Part shown: one piece after another, positions 9,078 through 17,063 of the stretch
Layout: each line of letters starts with the position of its first letter
Numbering within the stretch: position 1 is the stretch's first letter
Assembly: GCA_947454955.1 (NCBI GenBank)
Contig: CANGLW010000011.1
Coordinates: 1-64,000 of the forward strand
DNA from: Comamonadaceae bacterium
Lineage (GTDB): Bacteria > Pseudomonadota > Gammaproteobacteria > Burkholderiales > Burkholderiaceae_C
Length of the DNA: 64,000 bases
Direction: 5' to 3'
Made by a program: the position numbers and the translations under genes
The notes under the pieces: model-generated
What the model was told of the DNA's origin: nothing
Databases searched by the model: none
The model's input: the letters and a program-made list of their open reading frames with translations, nothing else

Positions 9078-9782
9078 ATGACACCTCCGCCCATCCTCCT
9101 CGACATCTCGCCTGACATGGTCGACCAGGTCTACAAAGCCCTGCTCGACGCGATCTGCGACGGCTCATTGGCCGCTGGTCAGCGCATCACCCAGGAAGAC
9201 ATCGCCACGCGGTTGGCGGTCTCGCGTCAGCCTGTGCACCAGGCCCTGCGCCAGCTCAAGCTCGATGGTTTGGTGGTGGATGCCGCGGGCCTGAGCCCGG
9301 CAACGCGCGGGCGCGGGGTGGTGATCTCGCAGATCGACCCGCAGGCCATGGCCCAGATTTACGCGGTGCGTGGCTCGCTCGATGGCTTGAGTGCGCGCTT
9401 GGCCGCGCAACGCCGCGCCAAGATTGATCCGGCGCTGATTGCGCAAGGCCGACGTGCCTCCAAAGGCAAGTACGTCAAAGCCATGATTGAGGCCGACATG
9501 GCCTTCCATGAAGCGGTGTACGCGGCCTCGGGCAACGACTTGATTTCTCAAAGCGCACGCGCGCATTGGCGCCACATCCGCCGCATGATGGGCGCAGTGC
9601 TGCAACATGTGAAGCAACGCGACACCTCTTGGGATGACCACCAAGCCATCGCTGATGCGATGGCTGCGGGTGATGCCGATCTGGCTGAAAAGTTGTCGAT
9701 CCAGCACTGTGAGGACGCTTGCCGCATCCTCACACAGCACCTGCCACCGATCAACAGCTACCTGCACAAAACCAGCGCATGA
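9078..9782 (+). CDS. GntR family transcriptional regulator, FCD domain (copy 1)
   Basis: A 234-aa DNA-binding repressor. The N-terminal winged helix-turn-helix (about residues 12-80) contains GQRITQEDIATRLAVSRQPVHQALRQL. The C-terminal FCD domain has the metal-ligand pattern DMAFHEAVY...HWRHIRR...DHQAIADAM, expected to bind a metal and a carboxylate effector. The ATG at 9078 is chosen because upstream in-frame sequence is the operator itself. The gene is paralogous to the regulator at 11604-12284 (shared SPDxVxQVY, QRxTQEx, AAQRRAKxDPALI, YAASGN). It has no visible Shine-Dalgarno. Its stop overlaps the A-run that forms the U-tract of a leftward terminator. Confidence 0.9.
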   Translation: MTPPPILLDISPDMVDQVYKALLDAICDGSLAAGQRITQEDIATRLAVSRQPVHQALRQLKLDGLVVDAAGLSPATRGRGVVISQIDPQAMAQIYAVRGSLDGLSARLAAQRRAKIDPALIAQGRRASKGKYVKAMIEADMAFHEAVYAASGNDLISQSARAHWRHIRRMMGAVLQHVKQRDTSWDDHQAIADAMAAGDADLAEKLSIQHCEDACRILTQHLPPINSYLHKTSA

Positions 9783-9807
9783 AAAAACCCGCCGGCCTTG
9801 CGGCGGG
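9782..9807 (-). terminator. Intrinsic terminator for the leftward 481-aa protein gene
   Basis: Read on the minus strand it is a 7-bp GC stem (CCCGCCG/CGGCGGG) with a 6-base loop followed by TTTTTT. It lies 40 bases past the stop at 9848. It overlaps the stop codon of the convergent gntR gene. Confidence 0.85.
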
Positions 9808-9847
9808 CGGGTTGCACTGAGTGACTGACCTCAGTTCATTCAAACCA

Positions 9848-11293
9848 TCAACCGTAGTGCACGGGCGACTCGGTGCCTGCACCAACGATCTTGATGATCT
9901 CGGTGTGGTCAGCCTGGTAGCCACCATTAGCGTGGGTGTTAGCGCCGGCCGACTCGTTGGTGTGACCCGCATAGGGGCTGAACTCCATGGCAGGTGCCAG
10001 GTGGTAAGAACCGGGCAGGTCGGTGTGCAGGTCCATCTTGGTGTCAGAGATCTTCAAGCCAGGCTGGATGTCGGTCAGGCCCACTTGTGCCACCAACTTG
10101 CTCACAGCCAGCACATCTGAATTGAGGGCCAGGGCTTTGTCAAGCTTGGGCACGCCTTCGACATACGCCAAGCCAGAAAGCGAGTTCACCGATTGCAGGT
10201 CCACATGGGCCACCAGCTTGTCGGTGGGCAAGTTCAGTGTGTAGCCTTTGAGCTCGATGGTTTTGTCCACTTGACCGTGACCCGCGGTGGGCAAGTCGCC
10301 AGAGAGTGCCGGGGTCTTGAGGGTGGGCAAGGTGGCGCTGGTCACAGCGGCTGCTGTCACGGCCACTTTGGTAACCACATCCGCCACCACAGCGCCGACC
10401 TTGATGGGTTCGGGGTTGATGTGGATGGGCTTGATCTCTTGGGCCAACAATGTTTTGCCGGGAAGGATCGCGCCCAGCTTGGCGGTGAGGTCACCACCCA
10501 GGTTGCTGCCACCCACCGACTGCTCGCCGCTGGGGGTGCCTACCTTCACATCGCCCAAAGACGCGGTGACGGTTTTCACCAGGCCCAAATCGGGGGTGCT
10601 GATCACCACGTTCTTCGCAGGTGTGGTGGCGTTCAAATCGTGGTTGACATTCACCGGCACGGTGATGTCTTTCAAGCCACCTGCCACCGCATTCACAATC
10701 GCCTTGCCATCAATGCCCGCCACAGGCGAGGTGATTTTGTCGATGCCAGGGATGGTGATGCCTTGGTCTTTGAAGCCGGCCAGCACTTTGTCGCCCAAAA
10801 TCACTTGCGAGGTTTCTTTGATGCTGCTGTCGGTGGTTTGCACGCTGACCCAGCTCAGATCCACATTGACCTTGCCCGCCACATCCGCAGCGGCAGCCAC
10901 CACTTTTTGCACCGGCACGGTCACGGCCGTGTTGAGGTGCAACTCATCGGGCGTGGCGATGTTTTTCACCGCAGCCGTGAGTTTTTGGGCAGCAGCGGCA
11001 GTGACACTCACCGCAGCCGTTTGGGTTTGCGCCACGGGCACGCTGAGCTCTTTCACTTCGGCCACTTTAGCGGCCACCACGTTGTTGACCGCAGCAGCCA
11101 CGGTGGCGACTTTGGTCTCGAGTACTTTGGTGGCTGCGGTGGTGGCCGTGGTGGCGGTGTTCACCAAGGCGCTGACTTTGGCCGTGCTCAGGCTGGGCAA
11201 AGCCAACGCGGGTGCAGCCAGAGGCGCCAAAATTTTGGCCGAGGTGGCCAAGCTGATGGTGGACGGATGAGCGGAAGTAGAAGCAACGGTCAT
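9848..11293 (-). CDS. Unrecognised Ala/Val/Thr-rich 481-aa protein
   Basis: I do not recognise this protein. It is 481 aa, has no cysteine and has very low aromatic content. The first third is Ala/Thr/Val-rich and probably helical (ATTATTAATKVLETKVATV, AAAVNNVVAAKVAEVKEL). The middle is rich in short beta-prone Val/Thr/Asp segments (GLKDITVPVNVNHDLNA, KNVVISTPDLGLVKTVTA). The tail is Gly/His/Asn-rich (YAGHTNESAGANTHANGGY) and ends in SPVHYG. No signal peptide or transmembrane segment is visible. The ATG at 11293 follows a GGAG Shine-Dalgarno at good spacing; an upstream ATG at 11335 lacks one. A strong terminator follows. It could be a leaderless surface or type I-secreted protein, a granule-associated protein or a structural protein; none can be shown. 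Confidence 0.75.
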   Translation of the reverse strand: MTVASTSAHPSTISLATSAKILAPLAAPALALPSLSTAKVSALVNTATTATTAATKVLETKVATVAAAVNNVVAAKVAEVKELSVPVAQTQTAAVSVTAAAAQKLTAAVKNIATPDELHLNTAVTVPVQKVVAAAADVAGKVNVDLSWVSVQTTDSSIKETSQVILGDKVLAGFKDQGITIPGIDKITSPVAGIDGKAIVNAVAGGLKDITVPVNVNHDLNATTPAKNVVISTPDLGLVKTVTASLGDVKVGTPSGEQSVGGSNLGGDLTAKLGAILPGKTLLAQEIKPIHINPEPIKVGAVVADVVTKVAVTAAAVTSATLPTLKTPALSGDLPTAGHGQVDKTIELKGYTLNLPTDKLVAHVDLQSVNSLSGLAYVEGVPKLDKALALNSDVLAVSKLVAQVGLTDIQPGLKISDTKMDLHTDLPGSYHLAPAMEFSPYAGHTNESAGANTHANGGYQADHTEIIKIVGAGTESPVHYG

Positions 11294-11551
11294 TTGAAGA
11301 CTCCAAGAAGTATCTTTATCACAACCCGGCGTCAAAAAGTGACCAGGCTGCTTTCACCGCACTTGAACCCAACTGTTCAAGCATCGGTGTTTGCAACCCA
11401 GCGGTCTACGTGAGATCTGTGGCTTTCCGGCTCTGCATCGCTGCAGATGTGGCGGAGTTGATTGTTCCGCCATGACGGCTCCGCGCCAATGGTAAGAATC
11501 GTCTTTTCTCATGGTCAATTCAGACCTAGGCCGAGACAGTACTTATTCGCA
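11294..11551. other. Divergent intergenic region with two inverted repeats
   Basis: The roughly 310-base gap between the 481-aa protein and the second gntR gene holds no credible gene. It contains two perfect 7-bp inverted repeats: CTTGAAC/GTTCAAG (11362-11381, 6-base spacer) and TGGCGGA/TCCGCCA (11450-11472, 9-base spacer). Either could be an operator for the leftward gene. The rightward promoter and operator occupy 11552-11589. Confidence 0.5.
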
Positions 11552-11589
11552 TTGACGCTAGGCTGGTTTTGAGGTATTCTGTATACAGA
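11552..11589 (+). promoter_or_regulatory. Promoter and GntR/FCD operator of the second regulator
   Basis: -35 TTGACG (11552-11557), a 17-base spacer and -10 TATTCT (11575-11580) form a good sigma-70 promoter. The palindrome TCTGTATACAGA (11578-11589) overlaps the -10 and the expected start of transcription, the classic layout for autorepression. The stretch GGTATTCTGTATACAGA is identical to the one before the first regulator at 9056-9072. Confidence 0.75.
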
Positions 11590-11603
11590 GTACAAAACAA
11601 CCG

Positions 11604-12284
11604 ATGGCCATGACACCTATTTTCCAAGTGCAAACCTCGCCTGACCTGGTTGAACAGGTCTACGAGCGCCTGGTGGATGCCATCAGCCAAGGCCAACTCA
11701 GCCCCGGCCAACGCGTCACCCAAGAAGAACTGGCCGAACAGCTCAGCGTCTCACGTCAACCGGTGTTGCAAGCCCTGCGCATGCTCAAGCATGACGGCCT
11801 GGTGTTGGATGCGCCCGGGCGCGGCGTGCTGGTCGCACCGCTGACCAGCGCCCTGACTGCGCAGGTGTATGAGCTGCGCGGCGCCCTGGATGCGCTGGCC
11901 GCGAAACTCGCAGCCCAGCGACGTGCCAAGCTCGACCCTGCGCTCATCAAAGCGGGCCGCGCTGCGCAGAAAAGCAAAAACCTGCAGCAGCTCATCGTGG
12001 CTGATGTGAATTTTCACCAGGCCTTGTACGCCGCCTCGGGCAACCCGCTGATTGAGCAAAGTGCGCGTGTGCATTGGTGCCACATCCGCCGTGCGATTGG
12101 TGCGGTGCTGCAAGCCACACAGCTGCGCCAAAACGTGTGGGACGAGCATGCCGCGATTGCCCAAGCGATTGAGGACGGCAACAGCGAACTCGCCCAAGCC
12201 CTGGTGACCGACCACAGCCATGAAGCCGCGCTTTACATGACCCGCGAACTCGCTGCGCAAGAACACACACCGGTCTCGGCCTGA
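11604..12284 (+). CDS. GntR family transcriptional regulator, FCD domain (copy 2)
   Basis: A 226-aa regulator with an N-terminal winged helix-turn-helix (GQRVTQEELAEQLSVSRQPVLQALRML, about residues 33-60) and a C-terminal FCD effector domain (DVNFHQALYAASGNPLIEQSARVHWCHIRR, DEHAAIAQAI). It is clearly a paralogue of the protein at 9078-9782 and shares its operator. The start may be the ATG at 11604 or the one two codons later at 11610; neither has a clear Shine-Dalgarno, and the leader is only about 15-25 bases. Downstream, in the same direction, are two dehydrogenases and an MFS carrier, which it probably controls. Confidence 0.9.
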   Translation: MAMTPIFQVQTSPDLVEQVYERLVDAISQGQLSPGQRVTQEELAEQLSVSRQPVLQALRMLKHDGLVLDAPGRGVLVAPLTSALTAQVYELRGALDALAAKLAAQRRAKLDPALIKAGRAAQKSKNLQQLIVADVNFHQALYAASGNPLIEQSARVHWCHIRRAIGAVLQATQLRQNVWDEHAAIAQAIEDGNSELAQALVTDHSHEAALYMTRELAAQEHTPVSA

Positions 12285-12370
12285 GTTAGCCCAACACCAC
12301 CCTATCTTCAACCTTTCGCCCACCTGGGGTAACGTTGCAGCCGTAGCGTCCCCTGTTATGTCGTCCATCC

Positions 12371-13711
12371 ATGAACCTCTACGCCAAACTTCAACAACGC
12401 GCCGCTGATCACAAGCCTGTACGCATCGGTCTGATCGGTGCGGGCAAATTCGGCTCCATGTACCTGGCCCAAATCCCGCGCACACCCGGCGTGCACCTGG
12501 TCGGTATTGCTGACCTGTCGCCTGACAATGCCCGCGTCAACCTCGCGCGCGTGGGCTGGAATCCGGCCGTCATTCAAGCCGCGTCTTTGGATGACGCTAT
12601 CAAAACAGGAGCAACCCACATCAGCGACAACTGGGAGGCTTTGGTCAGCCACCCCGCCATCGACATCATTGTGGAATGCACCGGCAACCCGGTTGCCGCG
12701 GTAGACCACATCCTCAAAGCCTTCGAGAACGGCAAACATGTGGTGAACGTGACGGTGGAAGCCGATGCGTTTTGCGGCCCACTGTTGGCCCGCAAGGCCG
12801 AGCAAGCGGGCCTGGTGTATTCCATGGCTTTCGGTGACCAGCCTGCCTTGATTTGCGACCTGGTGGATTGGGCACGCACCTGCGGTTTCCCGGTGGTGGC
12901 TGCGGGCCGCGGCCACAAATGGCTGCCGCATTTCTGCGAGTCCACACCTGAAACCGTGTGGGGCAACTATGGCCTGACGCCTGAGCAAGCCGCGCGGGGT
13001 GGTTTGAACCCAAAAATGTTCAACAGCTTTTTGGACGGCTCCAAACCTTCGATCGAAAGCACGGCGGTGTCCAACGCCACCGGCTTGAGCGTGCCTTCCA
13101 ACGGCTTGCTGTACCCACCGGCCAGCGTGGAAGACATCCCTTATGTGACCCGCCCGATCAGCGAAGGTGGTGTGCTCGAGCGCAAAGGCATGGTCGAAGT
13201 CATCTCTTCGCTCGAAGCTGATGGCCGCAAAATTCCTTACGACATCCGCATGGGTGTGTGGGTCACGGTGGAGGCCGAGACCGACTACATCAAGAATTGC
13301 TTTGAAGAGTACAACGCCCACACCGACCCCAGCGGCCGTTACTTCACGCTTTACAAGCGTTGGCACCTGATTGGCCTGGAGGTGGGGGTGTCGGTAGCCT
13401 CGGTCGCGCTGCGCCATGAACCCACGGGTGTGGCCACAGGTTGGAACGCCGATGTGGTGGCCACCGCCAAGCGCGATTTGCAACCCGGCGACATGCTCGA
13501 CGGTGAAGGCGGTTACACGGTTTGGGGTAAGCTCCTGCCGGCCAGCACATCTGCCAAGATGGGCGGCTTGCCACTGGGCTTGGCGCACAACGTGAAAGTG
13601 GTGCGCCCGGTCAAAAAAGGCCAGTCTTTGAGCTGGGCCGATGTGGCCATGGACACCACCACCCATGCCTACCAGGTCCGCAAGGCCATGGAAGACATGT
13701 TTGCCAAGTAA
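12371..13711 (+). CDS. DXR-like (DRL) / SAF-domain NAD(P)-dependent oxidoreductase
   Basis: A 446-aa protein with an N-terminal Rossmann fold (RIGLIGAGKFGSMYLAQI, residues 18-35; IVECTGNP further on), a central catalytic domain and a C-terminal SAF domain (about 355-440, KRDLQPGDMLDGEGGYTVWG). This architecture resembles the homoserine-dehydrogenase-like family that includes Brucella DRL, a DXP reductoisomerase-like enzyme; other members are thought to act in sugar-acid catabolism. The genetic setting here, after a GntR regulator and before a beta-hydroxyacid dehydrogenase (4-base gap) and an MFS carrier, points to catabolism rather than isoprenoid synthesis. The substrate is not determinable from sequence. 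Often mislabelled as a flagellar FlgA-like protein because of the SAF domain. Confidence 0.75.
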   Translation: MNLYAKLQQRAADHKPVRIGLIGAGKFGSMYLAQIPRTPGVHLVGIADLSPDNARVNLARVGWNPAVIQAASLDDAIKTGATHISDNWEALVSHPAIDIIVECTGNPVAAVDHILKAFENGKHVVNVTVEADAFCGPLLARKAEQAGLVYSMAFGDQPALICDLVDWARTCGFPVVAAGRGHKWLPHFCESTPETVWGNYGLTPEQAARGGLNPKMFNSFLDGSKPSIESTAVSNATGLSVPSNGLLYPPASVEDIPYVTRPISEGGVLERKGMVEVISSLEADGRKIPYDIRMGVWVTVEAETDYIKNCFEEYNAHTDPSGRYFTLYKRWHLIGLEVGVSVASVALRHEPTGVATGWNADVVATAKRDLQPGDMLDGEGGYTVWGKLLPASTSAKMGGLPLGLAHNVKVVRPVKKGQSLSWADVAMDTTTHAYQVRKAMEDMFAK

Positions 13712-13715
13712 GAAC

Positions 13716-14585
13716 ATGAAGATTGCTTTTTTAGGAATTGGCTTCATGGGATTGCCCATGAGCCGCCGCTTGTGTGAAGCCGGCCACACCGTGCATGTGT
13801 GGAACCGCAGCCGCGACAAAGCCGAGCGCGCTGCTGCTTTCGGTGCCACCGTGCATGACACCGCAGCACTTGCTGCGGCGCAGGCCGAGGTGCTCATCAC
13901 CATGCTGGAAAACGGTGACATTGTTGAACAGGTCATGTTCGACCAGGGCACCGCACAAGCCATGCCCAAGGGCGCGGTCCACATCGACATGTCGTCCATC
14001 AAACCTGCGCAAGCGCGTGACCATGCGGCACGCTTACAAGCCATGGGTTTGCATCACCTCGACGCGCCCGTGTCGGGCGGCACCATCGGCGCTGAGCAAG
14101 GCACCCTGGCCATCATGGCCGGTGGCGATGCCGACGTGTTTGCGCGCATGCAAACGGTGTTTGCCGCCATGGGCCGCAGCACCCATGTGGGGCCAAGTGG
14201 TGCTGGGCAACTGGCCAAGCTGGCCAACCAGATGATTGTGGGCATCACCATCGGTGCGGTGGCTGAAGCTTTGCTGCTCTGCGAAAAAGGCGGCGCCAAC
14301 ATGGCCAAGGTCAAAGAAGCCATCACCGGCGGCTTTGCGGACAGCCGCATTTTGCAAGTGCATGGTCAACGCATGGTCGAGCGTGATTTCGCGCCGCGTG
14401 CGCGCATGTCGGTGCAACTCAAAGACATGCGCAATGCCTTGAGCACCGCCGAGCAAATTGGTTTTACCGCACCCATCACCGGTTTGTTTGAACAGCTCTA
14501 CGCCAGCGGCATTGAGCATGGTCTGACCGATCTGGACCACTCGGGCTTGTTTGTGGAACTGGCCCGCCGCAACGGCATGCAATAA
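13716..14585 (+). CDS. Beta-hydroxyacid dehydrogenase (3-hydroxyisobutyrate / tartronate semialdehyde reductase family)
   Basis: A 289-aa NAD(P)-dependent dehydrogenase of the GarR/MmsB family. The nucleotide-binding signature GIGFMGLPMSRRLCEAGH lies at residues 7-24, followed by VWNRS. The substrate-binding segment is DAPVSGGTIGAEQGTLAIMAGG, and the catalytic Lys lies in the LAKLANQMIVG motif. The start at 13716 is 4 bases after the previous stop and gives the canonical N-terminus; the open frame extends upstream only into the neighbour. It is part of the GntR-linked module and probably acts on a C3-C5 hydroxyacid made from the substrate of the preceding enzyme. Assignment to a particular substrate would be a guess. 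Confidence 0.88.
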   Translation: MKIAFLGIGFMGLPMSRRLCEAGHTVHVWNRSRDKAERAAAFGATVHDTAALAAAQAEVLITMLENGDIVEQVMFDQGTAQAMPKGAVHIDMSSIKPAQARDHAARLQAMGLHHLDAPVSGGTIGAEQGTLAIMAGGDADVFARMQTVFAAMGRSTHVGPSGAGQLAKLANQMIVGITIGAVAEALLLCEKGGANMAKVKEAITGGFADSRILQVHGQRMVERDFAPRARMSVQLKDMRNALSTAEQIGFTAPITGLFEQLYASGIEHGLTDLDHSGLFVELARRNGMQ

Positions 14586-14590
14586 GCCCC

Positions 14591-15796
14591 GTGAAGAGAG
14601 CCACACCCTGGGTGATGCTGCTGGCCTTGTGCGGTGGCTTTTTGCTCTCTAACGCTTACCGAACGGTGGCCACCTTGGTGGCTCCGGCCTTGCAAGCCGA
14701 ACTGTCTTTGAGCCCGCAACAAATCGGTTTGTTCGCGGGCATGTTTCATTTTGCGTTTGGTTTGCTCCAGATGGTCATGGGCATCGGCATTGACCTGTAT
14801 GGCGTGCGGCGCACGATTCTGTGGGCCTTTCCCTGGGCCATCGCTGGCTCGGTGCTGACCGCTGCTGCACCGTCTTACAGCTGGCTGTTGCTGGGCCAAG
14901 CCATGGTAGGCATCGGCTGCGCGCCCGCGTTTTTGGTGTGCACCGTGTTGATTGCCAAACGCTTTGCGCCTGACCAGTTCGCAGCTGTCTCCGGCATCGC
15001 GCTGGGCGTGGGTGGCATGGGCATGCTGCTCACTGGCACTCCCTTGGCCTGGGTGATTGAGATGTCATCTTGGCGCATGGGCTTTGCGGTGCTGGCCGCC
15101 CTCTCAGCACTGGCGTGGGGCGTGATGTGGTGGTGGGTCAAGGATGAACACACCCACACGACCCAACCCGGCATGCAAGCGGTGCACAAGGCCTGGACAG
15201 AGTTCATCTTGCTGTGTCGCTTGCCGCAAACCCTGGGCATTGTGGTGCTGGGCTGTGTGACCTACGCCTCTTTCATCACCCTGCGTGGTTTGTGGTTGGG
15301 GCCGTTGATGATCGAGCGTTTTGGCCTGAGCCTGGTGCAAGCCGGGCATGTGGCCTTGCTGATGTCGGTGGTGGCCCTCTTCGGCCCGGCTTTCTTTGGC
15401 CGGCTCGACCCCAAGGAGCCCAAGCGTCGTCGCCTGATTGTGGGCATGACTTGGCTGATGGCCCTGATCTTTGTGGTGTTGGCTTACTCGCACGTGTTCA
15501 TGCTCACCGCGGTGTTGGCTGTGGCCATGAGTTTTTTGGGTGGCTACATGGTGCTGCAGTACGCCGATGTGCGTCAGTCTTACACCGCGGAGCAAACCGG
15601 GCGGGCCATGGCGGTGTTCACCATGTCCATGTTTTTGGGCATCGCCGTCATGCAGTGGTGCACCGGTGTGGTGGCAGCCTGGGCCAAGCACCTGGGTGCA
15701 GACACTTACACCGCGGTGCTGATCGCGGTGAGTCTGTGCCTGCTGGCAGGCAGCACGGCTTTCCAGGCTTTACCCCGAGCGCGCGTACAAGCTTGA
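14591..15796 (+). CDS. MFS transporter
   Basis: A 401-aa major facilitator superfamily carrier with about 12 hydrophobic segments. It has the inter-helix motif A-like stretch GIGIDLYGVRRTI after TM2, and a long cytoplasmic loop near the middle (WWVKDEHTHTTQPGMQAVHKAW). The GTG start at 14591 is 5 bases after the dehydrogenase stop. The C-terminus is short and basic (PRARVQA). The position suggests it imports the organic acid handled by the two preceding dehydrogenases; the substrate cannot be read from sequence. Confidence 0.88.
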   Translation: MKRATPWVMLLALCGGFLLSNAYRTVATLVAPALQAELSLSPQQIGLFAGMFHFAFGLLQMVMGIGIDLYGVRRTILWAFPWAIAGSVLTAAAPSYSWLLLGQAMVGIGCAPAFLVCTVLIAKRFAPDQFAAVSGIALGVGGMGMLLTGTPLAWVIEMSSWRMGFAVLAALSALAWGVMWWWVKDEHTHTTQPGMQAVHKAWTEFILLCRLPQTLGIVVLGCVTYASFITLRGLWLGPLMIERFGLSLVQAGHVALLMSVVALFGPAFFGRLDPKEPKRRRLIVGMTWLMALIFVVLAYSHVFMLTAVLAVAMSFLGGYMVLQYADVRQSYTAEQTGRAMAVFTMSMFLGIAVMQWCTGVVAAWAKHLGADTYTAVLIAVSLCLLAGSTAFQALPRARVQA

Positions 15797-15808
15797 AGCG
15801 GGCTTAAG

Positions 15809-16870
15809 ATGTGGGTCATGCAGACCCCCTCACACCCCCGCCCCCTGCTCTCCATGCTCGACCTGGTTTCGGTCCGCGAAGGCGGCACGGTGGCCCAGGC
15901 CCTGAACATCTCGGTGCGCACCGCGCAACACGCCGAGCAACTCGGCTTTGCGCGCTACTGGTTGGCCGAGCACCACAACATGAACAGCGTGGCCAGTTCG
16001 GCCACCGCGGTGTTGGTGGGGCATGTGGCGGGCGCGACCTCACGCATCCGTGTGGGCTCGGGCGGCATCATGCTGCCCAACCATGCGCCCCTGGTGGTGG
16101 CCGAAGCTTTTGGCACGCTGGCCGAGTTGTACCCGGACCGCATTGACCTGGGGCTGGGCCGCGCACCGGGCACCGACGGTTACACCATGCAGGCCTTGCG
16201 CCGTGACCGGCATGAATCGGAAGATGATTTCCCGCGTGATGTGGCTGAACTGGCGCAACTGCTGGACGACCCGCAACCGGGCCAGCGCATCATCGCCATG
16301 CCAGGTGCTGGCACCAAGGTGCCGATCTGGTTGCTGGGTTCGAGTTTGTTCTCTGCACGCCTGGCCGCGCAGCGCGGACTGCCCTTTGCGTTTGCTTCGC
16401 ACTTCGCACCGCGCTACCTGCTGGCAGCCCTGGAGATTTACCGCAACGAGTTCAAACCGTCGTCAACTTTGAAAGCGCCGTATGTGGCCGTGGGCGTGCC
16501 CTTGGTGGCAGCACCGACCGATGCTGAGGCCGAGTTGCTGGCCAGCAGCACCTACCAAAGGGTGCTGGGCATCGTCACCGGGCGGCGTGGCCGCCTGGCC
16601 CCACCGGTGCCGCACTTCTTGGAAAGCCTGCACCCGCAAGAACGCGAAGCCGTGCACAGCTTTTTAGCCGCTGCGGTGGTGGGTGGCCCGTCTACGGTGC
16701 TGCAAGGTTTGACGCATTTGTACGAACTCACCCAGGCTGATGAGTTCGTGCTGGTCAGCGATGTGTATGACCTGGACCTGCGTTTGCGTTCACTGAGCAT
16801 CGCGGCGCAGGCCTTGCAAGACCTGCACGCCAGCCTCTCGCAGCCCGCCCAAGCCTTAGCGCACGTTTGA
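15809..16870 (+). CDS. LLM class flavin-dependent oxidoreductase (luciferase-like)
   Basis: A 353-aa TIM-barrel flavoprotein of the bacterial luciferase-like superfamily, using FMNH2 or F420-type chemistry (here presumably FMN). Family landmarks are [14 protein letters not shown] (residues about 45-58), [43 protein letters not shown] and the C-terminal [10 protein letters not shown]. This pattern is typical of the MsnO8-like subgroup that is common and mostly uncharacterised. Start is the ATG at 15809 or the third codon after it at 15818; neither has a strong Shine-Dalgarno. It follows the MFS gene by 12 bases and ends 2 bases from a convergent small gene, so it may be the last gene of the GntR-linked unit. 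Confidence 0.85.
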   Translation: MWVMQTPSHPRPLLSMLDLVSVREGGTVAQALNISVRTAQHAEQLGFARYWLAEHHNMNSVASSATAVLVGHVAGATSRIRVGSGGIMLPNHAPLVVAEAFGTLAELYPDRIDLGLGRAPGTDGYTMQALRRDRHESEDDFPRDVAELAQLLDDPQPGQRIIAMPGAGTKVPIWLLGSSLFSARLAAQRGLPFAFASHFAPRYLLAALEIYRNEFKPSSTLKAPYVAVGVPLVAAPTDAEAELLASSTYQRVLGIVTGRRGRLAPPVPHFLESLHPQEREAVHSFLAAAVVGGPSTVLQGLTHLYELTQADEFVLVSDVYDLDLRLRSLSIAAQALQDLHASLSQPAQALAHV

Positions 16871-16872
16871 AC

Positions 16873-17058
16873 TCAAGACCGCGCCCAGGCCACCAGGGCG
16901 ATGAACACCAGCAGGTACAAAGGCGCAAAGACCTTGGCGGTTTTGATCAAGCCCGCCTTGTCGGTCTTGCCTTTGCGCCACAGGTAATACTGGTAAATCG
17001 GTGGGCCAAGCAGCACCACCGCCAACTCCACCAACAACTCGAGCTTGACGGGATCCAC
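16873..17058 (-). CDS. Small two-helix membrane protein
   Basis: A 61-aa protein starting at a GTG (17058), with two hydrophobic segments (LLVELAVVLLGPPIYQYYL and VFAPLYLLVFIALVAWA) separated by a basic loop (WRKGKTDKAGLIKTAK). It starts 5 bases after the thiolase stop, so it is the last gene of the leftward acyl-CoA/ABC operon. I do not recognise a family; it could be a small membrane subunit or a spurious but well-formed ORF. Tight packing on both sides (2 bases from the convergent neighbour) supports it being real. Confidence 0.55.
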   Translation of the reverse strand: MDPVKLELLVELAVVLLGPPIYQYYLWRKGKTDKAGLIKTAKVFAPLYLLVFIALVAWARS

Positions 17059-17063
17059 GGGCT

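Noticed and set aside
10193-11413. 406-codon open frame on the plus strand across the 481-aa protein
   Set aside because: The minus-strand frame has a good Shine-Dalgarno and a correctly placed terminator; the plus-strand frame is His/Arg-rich mirror sequence. Because the minus-strand protein is itself unrecognised, this is less certain than the other cases.
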